From contig VERK01000139.1 in NCBI GenBank assembly GCA_018882725.1, positions 1-6,048 on the forward strand: a DNA stretch of 6,048 nt, written 5' to 3'. The notes under the pieces are model-generated. The model was given only the letters and a program-made list of their open reading frames with translations. It did no database searches and was not told the origin of the DNA. This stretch comes from Actinomycetota bacterium. GTDB lineage: Bacteria; Actinomycetota; Acidimicrobiia; Acidimicrobiales; Ilumatobacteraceae. Each line of letters begins with the position of its first letter. Position 1 is the first letter of the stretch. Position numbers and translations under genes: made by a program. Shown one piece after another: positions 1 through 5,559 of this stretch.

Positions 1-607
1 TGCCCTCGATGGCCGCGCGCTTGTCGGAGTCGGATCCGCCGGCGAGCACGATGCCGGTGCCGAGCGGTTTGGAGATGACGAGAACGTCGCCGACGCGCGC
101 TCCGTCCTTGCGGAAGATGCGATCGGGGTGCACGACGCCTTGCACCGCGAGTCCGAAGATGGGTTCGGGATTGCGGATGGTGTGACCGCCCGCGATGCTG
201 CCGCCGGCCGCGGCGACCACCGATGACGCGGCGTCGAAGATGGCGACGATCGCCTCGCGCGGGAAGTGCTCGGGGAACGCCGCGACGTTGACGGCCAGGA
301 CCACCCGCCCGCCCATGGCGAACACGTCGCTGCAGGCGTTGGCGGCGGCGATGGCTCCGAAGTCGGCCGGGTGGTCGACGAGGGGCGGGAAGAAGTCGGT
401 GGTGCTCACGAGCGCCAGTTCGGGGCTGAGGCGATAGACGGCGGCGTCGTCGAAGGGGGCCAGGCCGACGAGGAGCGACGGGTCGAGCGAGGTCGGCAGT
501 TCGTCGACCAGGCCGGCGAGGAGGTCCTTGCCCCACTTGGCGGCGCAACCTCCGCACGAGGTCCACTCCGTGAGCCGCAGTGGAGACGCACTCGACATGG
601 CCGACAT
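1..607 (-). CDS. selD: Selenide, water dikinase SelD (selenophosphate synthetase), 5' part only; runs off the left edge
   Basis: SelD makes monoselenophosphate from selenide and ATP in the cytoplasm. Selenophosphate is the selenium donor for selenocysteine, 2-selenouridine in tRNA and some selenium-containing molybdenum enzymes. About 202 codons are present, against roughly 310-350 residues in the family, so the C-terminal part is missing. Read on the minus strand, the N-terminus carries LTEWTSCGGCAAKWG. C21 and K24 (counting from the start at 607) match the catalytic Cys/Lys pair of E. coli SelD (C17, K20). The enzyme is therefore the cysteine form, not the selenocysteine form. Further signatures are FDDAAVYRL (metal/ATP Asp), STTDFFPP, DFGAIAAANACSDVFAMGG, AGGHTIRNPEPIFGLAV and KPLGTGI. 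Two in-frame ATGs, at 607 and 598, are possible starts. Neither has a strong ribosome binding site; an AGG lies just upstream of 607. The gene is transcribed away from the DUF4157 gene. Identification is firm; the exact start is not. Confidence 0.95.
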   Translation of the reverse strand, partial: MSAMSSASPLRLTEWTSCGGCAAKWGKDLLAGLVDELPTSLDPSLLVGLAPFDDAAVYRLSPELALVSTTDFFPPLVDHPADFGAIAAANACSDVFAMGGRVVLAVNVAAFPEHFPREAIVAIFDAASSVVAAAGGSIAGGHTIRNPEPIFGLAVQGVVHPDRIFRKDGARVGDVLVISKPLGTGIVLAGGSDSDKRAAIEG

Positions 608-654
608 GGCCTGAGCCTAGGTGTTCCCACCCCCGCCTTCATGGGCGCGAAAAC

Positions 655-670
655 CCGGCAAATTTGTCGG
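655..670. promoter_or_regulatory. Near-perfect 16-base inverted repeat, possible operator
   Basis: The string ccggcaaatttgtcgg reads almost the same on both strands: 14 of 16 positions are symmetric, with a perfect caaatttg core at 659-666. It lies in the middle of the divergent intergenic region, about 48 bases from the selD start and 95 bases from the DUF4157 start. That is a reasonable place for a dimeric regulator to act on either gene. No regulator gene is in the window, and the function is inferred only from symmetry and position. Confidence 0.3.
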
Positions 671-755
671 TCTGGTTCCCCATGGAATGCGTATCGGGCC
701 TGGAAGACCGGGGGAAGGCCGGTGCTAAGTTCGCATCACGAACCCTTCGGGGGAT

Positions 756-760
756 GGAGG
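756..760 (+). promoter_or_regulatory. Ribosome binding site of the DUF4157 gene
   Basis: GGAGG lies four bases before the ATG at 765 and seven bases before the in-frame TTG at 768. The spacing suits the TTG slightly better, but ATG is the usual choice and the two starts differ by one residue. The site rules out a distant upstream start for this gene. Confidence 0.6.
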
Positions 761-764
761 CGGG

Positions 765-2996
765 ATGTTGAAGCGGGATGTCCGGCGCAAGGACGTTGCA
801 GCCGATCTGAGTCAGGAAGCGTTCGCCGACATGGTGGCGCCCGAGACCGAGCACAAGCCGGTGCGCCGCGCTCTCACCGTCGGATACGCCAACGACCCGT
901 CCGAGCGTCAGGCCGATTCGATGGCCGATGCCGCGGTGCGCAATCTCGGTGCGTACGACGAAGCCGCGCCGTCCACCGTGTCACGCCAGGCCTCCAAAGA
1001 CGACCCGCTTGGCGGCGCCGAAGTAGCCCCTGAAGTGCAGCGTCAGATCGATGCGAAGCGTGGCGGTGGTCAGGCTCTCGGCAATCGCGAAGCGTCGGCA
1101 TTCTCCGATTCGTACGGCGTCGATCTGTCGGGCGTGCGCGTCCACACCGATTCGCAGGCCGACACGTTGAGCCGCTCGCTACAGGCCGATGCGTTCAGCA
1201 CCGGCAACGACGTGTTCTTCCGCCGCGGCAAGTACAACCCCGGCACCGCCGCCGGCGATCACCTGATCGGTCACGAACTCGCTCACGTCGCCACCGAGGC
1301 GCCCGGTGCGTCGCGCAGCATCCATCGCTTCATGACGCAAGATCGATTCTTCGAACTCACGTACCAGAGCTTCTTCTCGTCGAAGAGCCAGGCCCAGGTG
1401 GCCATCGGTGCGATGTTGAAGGAGTACGAGGGCCTCAAGGACAAGAAGACGGGCCAGGTGCCGGCGTCGAATGCGGCCACTGCCGTCGCGAAGATCCAGG
1501 GAATGCTCCGCATCGCCAAGGCCTGGATCGCCGACCACGAAGACGAGAACGGTGTTCCCGACGCCAACAAGCAGGCGCGCTACACGGGCTTCGTCACCTT
1601 CGTGAACACTGCTCAACTCGCGCTCGACTCCATCAAGGCGAAGAACGCGAACGCAGCCGCCGCTGCCGCCGCGATTCCGGAAGACGCGCGCGTCACGAGT
1701 CTCGAGAAGCACTACCTCGGCGACGGCGTGACTCTGTTCCAGCGCGCCGGAGCGATGCTCGACAAACTCCTCGATGCTCCGAAGAAGGGCGAAGAGGACA
1801 CGTACAAGGGCCAAGAGGCCGAATTCAAGATCGAACTGTCGATTCCGGTTCCGCCGGCCACTGTCGGCGGATTCCTCGAACTCAAGGCCGAACGCGACGA
1901 AAAGGGCATCGAAGCCAAGGGCACCATCGCCATCACCGGTGGTGGCAGCGTCGGCGTCGCCGAGCTCAAGGGTGCGCTCGGAGGATTCGTCGCGGCCAAG
2001 GGCAAGGACGGAGCACAGGTCGGTGCGCTCATCGAGTACGCGCTGTACCGCCGTTGCGCCGAAAGCAACATGATCCCGTGGGAAGCCGAGGCGTATCTGT
2101 TCGGTGGCAGTGCCGACGCACGTGGCAAGCGTCGCGCCGAGAAGCGTTCGCTCGACACCGAGAAGCAGGCGTTTGGCGCCTCCGCCGGAGAGGACGGCGA
2201 CGACTTCTACGCCGAGACCGGTGCGATGGCATCGCTCTCGGCCAAGGCTGGCCTCGGTGACGTGGCCGAAGTCGAAGGCGAACTGAAAGGCACCACCAGC
2301 ACGCGCACCGACCGCAAGTCTCTCGAACAGGGCAAGGGCGTCGGCAGCAAGAACAAGCGCGCTGAAGGTCTCATCAACACGCTGTCGGGCGGTTCACGTG
2401 GCGCCCAGCAGAGCACGGGTCGCACCATGCTCGGGTTCTCGGCCAAGGCTTCCGTCACCGTCCTCGGCGTAACTGCCGAAGTCGAATACAACGCGTTGTG
2501 GGGCGCCAACAAGGACGGCACGAAGTCCAACATGCAGATCGAGAAGAACGAGATCGAGTTGGCCGTCGAAGACGTGCCGATCGAGAAACTCGTGGGCGAC
2601 GCCGGCAAGGAGATCATCCTGAAGGGCATCGAGCAGATCCAGAAGGAAATGGATCGCGCGCCCGACGAGCAGGTCGACCCGGTTGCCGAGGCTCAACTCG
2701 ATGCGATGATCGACGAAGCGAAGAGTTCCGCGGAAGACGCGGCGCAAGAAGCGATCGAAGAAGCGGGCGGAACCTTCGAGAAGAGCGAAGCGCTCGGCTT
2801 CAAGCTCGGATTCGACTTCATGGAGAAGGAACTCACGTTCAAGATCACGAAGACGAGCGGATACAAGGTCGAACTCGGTGTAGCCGAGGTCGAAGCCAAG
2901 AAGTCCGAGACTCTGCTCAAGAAGACGAAGTCGTTCAAGAAGGAAGACGCAGGCAAGGGCGACGCAGGTAAGGGCGACGCCGGCAAGAAGGCCTGA
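765..2996 (+). CDS. DUF4157 (eCIS core domain) metallopeptidase-like protein with a long helical and beta-rich C-terminal region; putative cargo/effector
   Basis: This is a 743-residue cytoplasmic-looking protein with no signal peptide or transmembrane helix. The DUF4157 domain spans about residues 90-180: a GGGQAL lead-in, SGVRVHTDSQAD (H127), LQADAFSTGNDVFFRRGKY, then GHELAHV. HELAH (170-174) is an intact HExxH zinc-protease motif with E171 as the presumed catalytic residue. The family more often has HELTH. An upstream DPSERQADSMAD segment and a downstream SIHRF segment are also typical of DUF4157 proteins. Residues about 190-292 look helical. An Ala-rich linker follows (297-303), then beta-rich Gly/Ala/Lys stretches at about 367-420, 487-512 and 554-580, with a YALYRR...AYLFGG segment at 425-448. 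A charged helical, possibly coiled-coil stretch covers 605-669, a beta segment 671-715, and a Lys-rich repeat tail ends the protein. DUF4157 proteins are known from eCIS loci as probable cargo or toxins. Effector status here is inferred from that and from the neighbouring chaperone-like and ATPase genes. The activity of the C-terminal region is unknown. Confidence 0.85.
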   Translation: MLKRDVRRKDVAADLSQEAFADMVAPETEHKPVRRALTVGYANDPSERQADSMADAAVRNLGAYDEAAPSTVSRQASKDDPLGGAEVAPEVQRQIDAKRGGGQALGNREASAFSDSYGVDLSGVRVHTDSQADTLSRSLQADAFSTGNDVFFRRGKYNPGTAAGDHLIGHELAHVATEAPGASRSIHRFMTQDRFFELTYQSFFSSKSQAQVAIGAMLKEYEGLKDKKTGQVPASNAATAVAKIQGMLRIAKAWIADHEDENGVPDANKQARYTGFVTFVNTAQLALDSIKAKNANAAAAAAAIPEDARVTSLEKHYLGDGVTLFQRAGAMLDKLLDAPKKGEEDTYKGQEAEFKIELSIPVPPATVGGFLELKAERDEKGIEAKGTIAITGGGSVGVAELKGALGGFVAAKGKDGAQVGALIEYALYRRCAESNMIPWEAEAYLFGGSADARGKRRAEKRSLDTEKQAFGASAGEDGDDFYAETGAMASLSAKAGLGDVAEVEGELKGTTSTRTDRKSLEQGKGVGSKNKRAEGLINTLSGGSRGAQQSTGRTMLGFSAKASVTVLGVTAEVEYNALWGANKDGTKSNMQIEKNEIELAVEDVPIEKLVGDAGKEIILKGIEQIQKEMDRAPDEQVDPVAEAQLDAMIDEAKSSAEDAAQEAIEEAGGTFEKSEALGFKLGFDFMEKELTFKITKTSGYKVELGVAEVEAKKSETLLKKTKSFKKEDAGKGDAGKGDAGKKA
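2946..2990 (+). repeat. Three tandem 15-base repeats coding for DAGKG at the DUF4157 protein C-terminus
   Basis: Three in-frame 15-base units (gacgcaggcaagggc and two near copies at 2961 and 2976) encode DAGKG, DAGKG and DAGKK just before the final Ala and stop. The copies differ by only a few bases, so they probably arose by recent slippage. The product is a flexible Lys-rich tail. Confidence 0.85.
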
Positions 2997-2997
2997 T

Positions 2998-3034
2998 CCG
3001 GCGCCCGCCGGGCGACCCGTTCCATGAATCGCCC
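2998..3034 (+). promoter_or_regulatory. Two overlapping, mutually exclusive short hairpins between the DUF4157 gene and the next gene
   Basis: The first stem pairs CCGGC (2998-3002) with GCCGG (3007-3011) over a four-base loop. The second pairs GGGCGA (3010-3015) with TCGCCC (3029-3034) over a 13-base loop. They share bases 3010-3011, so only one can form fully. Neither is followed by a T-run, so a rho-independent terminator is unlikely. The second stem ends exactly where the next gene's ribosome binding site begins, so it could tune translation or mark an mRNA processing point. This is inferred from base pairing only. Confidence 0.3.
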
Positions 3035-3041
3035 GAGGAGG
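3035..3041 (+). promoter_or_regulatory. Strong ribosome binding site of the chaperone-like gene
   Basis: GAGGAGG sits five bases before the ATG at 3047. It is the best Shine-Dalgarno match in the window and fixes the start of the 254-residue protein. It suggests this gene is translated well and independently of the DUF4157 gene upstream. Confidence 0.75.
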
Positions 3042-3046
3042 CTCCC

Positions 3047-3811
3047 ATGACCGATGTGAATTTCACGCACCCCGCTGGCGACGTGTTGCTACGTCAGATC
3101 GAAGCGCGCGTCGACGATGGTGTCGTCTCGCTCACCGGACTCGTATCACCCGACGTTTGGGACCACATCGAACTCGAAGACGTGTTCGGTGCGCGCACGC
3201 GTGTGCGACACGGGTCGCTCGACGCACATGGCGACGTCCGCATCACGGTGTCCGGCCCCGAGTCGGCCACCGGGCCCGGAGCCGGACCCTTCGCCCGCGA
3301 CTGGCGCATCGACAGCGCCGCACGCCGTGTCGATGGAGCCGATGGCGAAGTCTGGATCGGGCTGTCGTTCGAAGCCGCGCCGCAGTGGCTCGGGGCCGCG
3401 TCCGGTCTCGAAGAACTCGGATTCACCCGTTCCGACGAGAGCGACACATCGGTCACGTACGTCGACGACGACGGCACACACGTCGAAGTCGTCGCCGATG
3501 TCGAACGTCGCCTAGCCACCATCACCTGCCGTCGCACCGTGGGTGAACCGAGCGAAGCGGCCCTCGTCGAGACCCTCAAGGTTCTCAATGCCGTGAACGA
3601 TCGATTCGTGGCCGGCACCGCGGTCGTGTCCGGATCGGACATCGTGTTGAAGAGCGGCATGCCCATTCCCGAGAACGGTGACGTGTCAGCGGTCCTCGAA
3701 GACCTTGCGTACGCACTCCCCGGAATGACTGGCATGGTCGTGGATGCGGCCGGTCCAGTGATGACCGGCCAGAAGTCGGCAGCAGATGCGATCGAAGAAC
3801 TCTTCGGCTGA
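3047..3811 (+). CDS. Uncharacterised protein with a YbjN / type III secretion chaperone-like C-terminal half; candidate chaperone for the DUF4157 protein
   Basis: This is a 254-residue acidic protein with no signal peptide or membrane segment. I do not recognise the N-terminal ~110 residues; they look beta-rich (DDGVVSLTGLV at 23-33, DVRITVSG at 63-70). Residues about 118-240 follow the YbjN/T3S-chaperone pattern. There is a LEELGF start, a strand with an acidic turn (SVTYVDDDGTHVEVVAD), a strand ATITCRRTV, then a helix ending in LNAVNDRF (180-187). A strand pair follows (GTAVVSGSDIVLKSGMPIP), then a final helix with LEDLAYALPGM. YbjN-like proteins share the fold of type III secretion chaperones, which bind secreted substrates. 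The gene lies 50 bases after the DUF4157 gene and overlaps the ATPase gene by 26 bases. A role as cargo chaperone or adaptor is therefore attractive but inferred. The fold call rests on pattern recognition only; other small alpha/beta folds remain possible. Confidence 0.6.
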   Translation: MTDVNFTHPAGDVLLRQIEARVDDGVVSLTGLVSPDVWDHIELEDVFGARTRVRHGSLDAHGDVRITVSGPESATGPGAGPFARDWRIDSAARRVDGADGEVWIGLSFEAAPQWLGAASGLEELGFTRSDESDTSVTYVDDDGTHVEVVADVERRLATITCRRTVGEPSEAALVETLKVLNAVNDRFVAGTAVVSGSDIVLKSGMPIPENGDVSAVLEDLAYALPGMTGMVVDAAGPVMTGQKSAADAIEELFG

Positions 3812-5558
3812 CGGCTCGGCGAGTCGTTGGGCCGACGAAGCAGTTCGACTGCTCGTCTCGAACGCGGCTGACGGAGGTCGAGGTTCGACGTCGTCGCTCG
3901 CTTCGTTACGCGCGAAAGCTCTCGACACCGACGATCCGGTGGTGGCACTCGCGCGCGGCGCCGGTTGCCCCGACGACGAAGTGCTCGCGCTCGTGCTGTG
4001 TGTTCATGTCGAGCGTTCACTCGAGCGCCAACGTGCTTTGGCCCCGCTCTCCCCCGATGGCGTCGGAAGCATTCGTCTCGGAATGCTCGATCAACTTCGT
4101 GACGACGAGTTCAGTGGCGCATCGACCGTGGGACCTGATTCGCGACTGCGTCGCGCACGTCTCGTCACAGTCGCTGCTTCGGGACCATTCGCCTCGCGAA
4201 CGGTGTCGGTCGACTCCACCGTGATGTGGGGACTCTCCGACGACCCGCGGCCCGATCCGGCGCTTCCGGTTGGTTCGCGTCTGGTTGATCGTGGTGGCAA
4301 CCGCGGAGACGTGACCTCAATGCTGGTGGTGGGCGACGATCCCACCCGCCGTCGAACGCTGCTGATGAACGAGTTGGCCGGTGACTCGGTGTTGGTGGTT
4401 CGTGATCCCAACGACCAAGTGCAGTGGGATGCGTGCGTGCGCGAGGCAACGCTGTGTCGCGCCGCACTTCTCGTCGAACTCTCCGGATCGCTCACGCCAC
4501 TCGGAAGCGCGACACTCGACGACGCCAACCATCTCGTCATCGGAATCTCCACACCTGCTGGCGTCGATCCCGAACTCTTGCCACGTCGCGCGTGGAAGGA
4601 AGCGACCGCACCGCCGAGTGCCGCGTCGGCTGAAGAAGTCGCGTCGGTGCTCGGTCAGGATTCGCCGCATCCGCTCACCGCCGACCAGTTGCGGCGAGTG
4701 CATTCCACCTTGCCCCTCGTCGACGGCGATCTGTCTCGCGCGGTTCGTCGTCTGGCCGATCATCGATTGTTCGAGCTCGGCAATCGCACCGCACCGTCGC
4801 GCACGTGGGACGACCTCATCGTCGAAGACGACTGTCTCGACGAACTGCAATCACTCGCTCAGCGTTACCGCCAGGCCAGCCGCGTTCGCGAGATGCCGGG
4901 CATCGGTCGACACGTACCGCCGGGACTGTTGGCAGTGTTCGCTGGCCCGTCGGGCACCGGAAAGACGCTGGCCGCTGAAGTGATCGCCGGCGACCTCGGG
5001 CTCGAACTGGTGAAGATCGATTTGTCGACGGTGGTGTCGAAGTACATCGGCGAGACCGAGAAGAACCTCGAAGAAGTGTTCGATGCGGCGAGTGTGGGCG
5101 GTGCGCTCGTGCTGTTCGACGAAGGTGACGCCATCTTCGGAAAGCGCAGCGAGACCAACGATGCCCGCGACCGTTACGCCAACATCGAAGTCGCGTACCT
5201 CTTGCAGCGAGTCGAGACGTTCGAAGGTTTCGTGATCATTAGCACCAACCTGGCCGCCAACGTCGATCAAGCCTTCCAGCGGCGTATTCAGGGCATGGTC
5301 GAGTTCATGGCACCCGACCGCGACCTTCGACTCAAACTGTGGCAACTGCACTTACCGTTGTCGGTGTGCGCGCCCGAAGTGAGCCACGACGAATTGGCCG
5401 CTATCAATTTCTCGGGTGGCAATGTGCGCAACGTCGCGGTCGCAGCCGCGTTCCTCGCCGCCGCCGACGACAAACCGATCGACCGCTCGCACCTTCGCGT
5501 TGCCCTACGCCGCGAGATGCGCAAGCTCGGGCGTTTGGCCGACGGGATACTCTCCTGA
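3786..5558 (+). CDS. AAA+ ATPase, winged-helix / degenerate AAA / active AAA type, of the family found with contractile injection systems
   Basis: This is a 590-residue cytoplasmic ATPase, probably hexameric, that remodels or unfolds a protein partner. Residues about 45-150 fit the helical and winged-helix region of this family (DPVVALARGAGC, LALVLCVHVERSLERQRA, IRLGMLDQLRD). Residues about 175-260 look like a dead first AAA domain: VVGDDPTRRRTL stands where a Walker A would be, and the later CVREATLCRAALLVEL helix/strand is typical. The active AAA domain spans about 375-590. It has Walker A GPSGTGKT (387-394), Walker B LVLFDEGD with D445 and E446, sensor 1 N488 in STNL, arginine finger candidates R499/R500 in FQRRI, and a sensor 2 region SGGNVRN (543-549, R548). 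KYIGETEKNLEEVF (419-432) is the usual second-region helix. The usual DEAD-like Walker B is DEGD here. The ATG at 3786 is the only reasonable start and overlaps the upstream gene by 26 bases, with no strong ribosome binding site. Translational coupling is therefore likely. The ATPase class is firm; the substrate is unknown. Confidence 0.93.
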   Translation: MRSKNSSADGSASRWADEAVRLLVSNAADGGRGSTSSLASLRAKALDTDDPVVALARGAGCPDDEVLALVLCVHVERSLERQRALAPLSPDGVGSIRLGMLDQLRDDEFSGASTVGPDSRLRRARLVTVAASGPFASRTVSVDSTVMWGLSDDPRPDPALPVGSRLVDRGGNRGDVTSMLVVGDDPTRRRTLLMNELAGDSVLVVRDPNDQVQWDACVREATLCRAALLVELSGSLTPLGSATLDDANHLVIGISTPAGVDPELLPRRAWKEATAPPSAASAEEVASVLGQDSPHPLTADQLRRVHSTLPLVDGDLSRAVRRLADHRLFELGNRTAPSRTWDDLIVEDDCLDELQSLAQRYRQASRVREMPGIGRHVPPGLLAVFAGPSGTGKTLAAEVIAGDLGLELVKIDLSTVVSKYIGETEKNLEEVFDAASVGGALVLFDEGDAIFGKRSETNDARDRYANIEVAYLLQRVETFEGFVIISTNLAANVDQAFQRRIQGMVEFMAPDRDLRLKLWQLHLPLSVCAPEVSHDELAAINFSGGNVRNVAVAAAFLAAADDKPIDRSHLRVALRREMRKLGRLADGILS

Positions 5559-5559
5559 C

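Larger units (their letters stand above)
608..764. promoter_or_regulatory. Divergent intergenic region between selD and the DUF4157 gene
   Basis: These 157 bases separate the two divergent start codons, so promoters for both transcription units should lie here or overlap the gene ends. I could not find a convincing -35/-10 pair on either strand. A TTGTCG at 664-669 is the best -35-like string, but there is no well-spaced TATAAT-like partner. The region is less GC-rich around 648-670 because of an A/T-rich core. No RNA gene or credible small ORF is visible. Confidence 0.45.

Noticed and set aside
696..720. ggcct / aggcc inverted repeat upstream of the DUF4157 gene
   Set aside because: A five-base stem over a 14-base loop is expected by chance in DNA this GC-rich and has no supporting context.
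266..1033. Plus-strand open frame of 255 codons across selD and the intergenic region
   Set aside because: It is antisense to the conserved SelD catalytic region and then overlaps the DUF4157 gene in another frame. The translation is Arg/Gly-rich and matches nothing.
1179..1814. Minus-strand open frame of 211 codons opposite the DUF4157 gene
   Set aside because: Its composition (Arg/Val/Glu-rich) and its position inside the DUF4157 domain coding region mark it as a shadow frame. It has no credible start signal.
3007..3046. Possible rho-independent terminator after the DUF4157 gene
   Set aside because: The hairpins lack a following T-run and are directly followed by a strong ribosome binding site and start codon.
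3113..3145. DDGVVSLTGLV in the 254-residue protein resembles the first strands of a BON domain
   Set aside because: The conserved helix, glycine and later strands of BON do not follow. The likeness is limited to one beta-hairpin.
3094..4020. Minus-strand open frame of 308 codons opposite the chaperone-like and ATPase genes
   Set aside because: It is the antisense shadow of two well-supported genes. The product is Ser/Arg/Thr-rich with no domain pattern, as expected for the complement of GC-rich coding sequence.
4091..4552. Minus-strand open frame within the ATPase gene
   Set aside because: Ser/Arg/Pro-rich antisense frame opposite the degenerate AAA region, with no domain or start signal.
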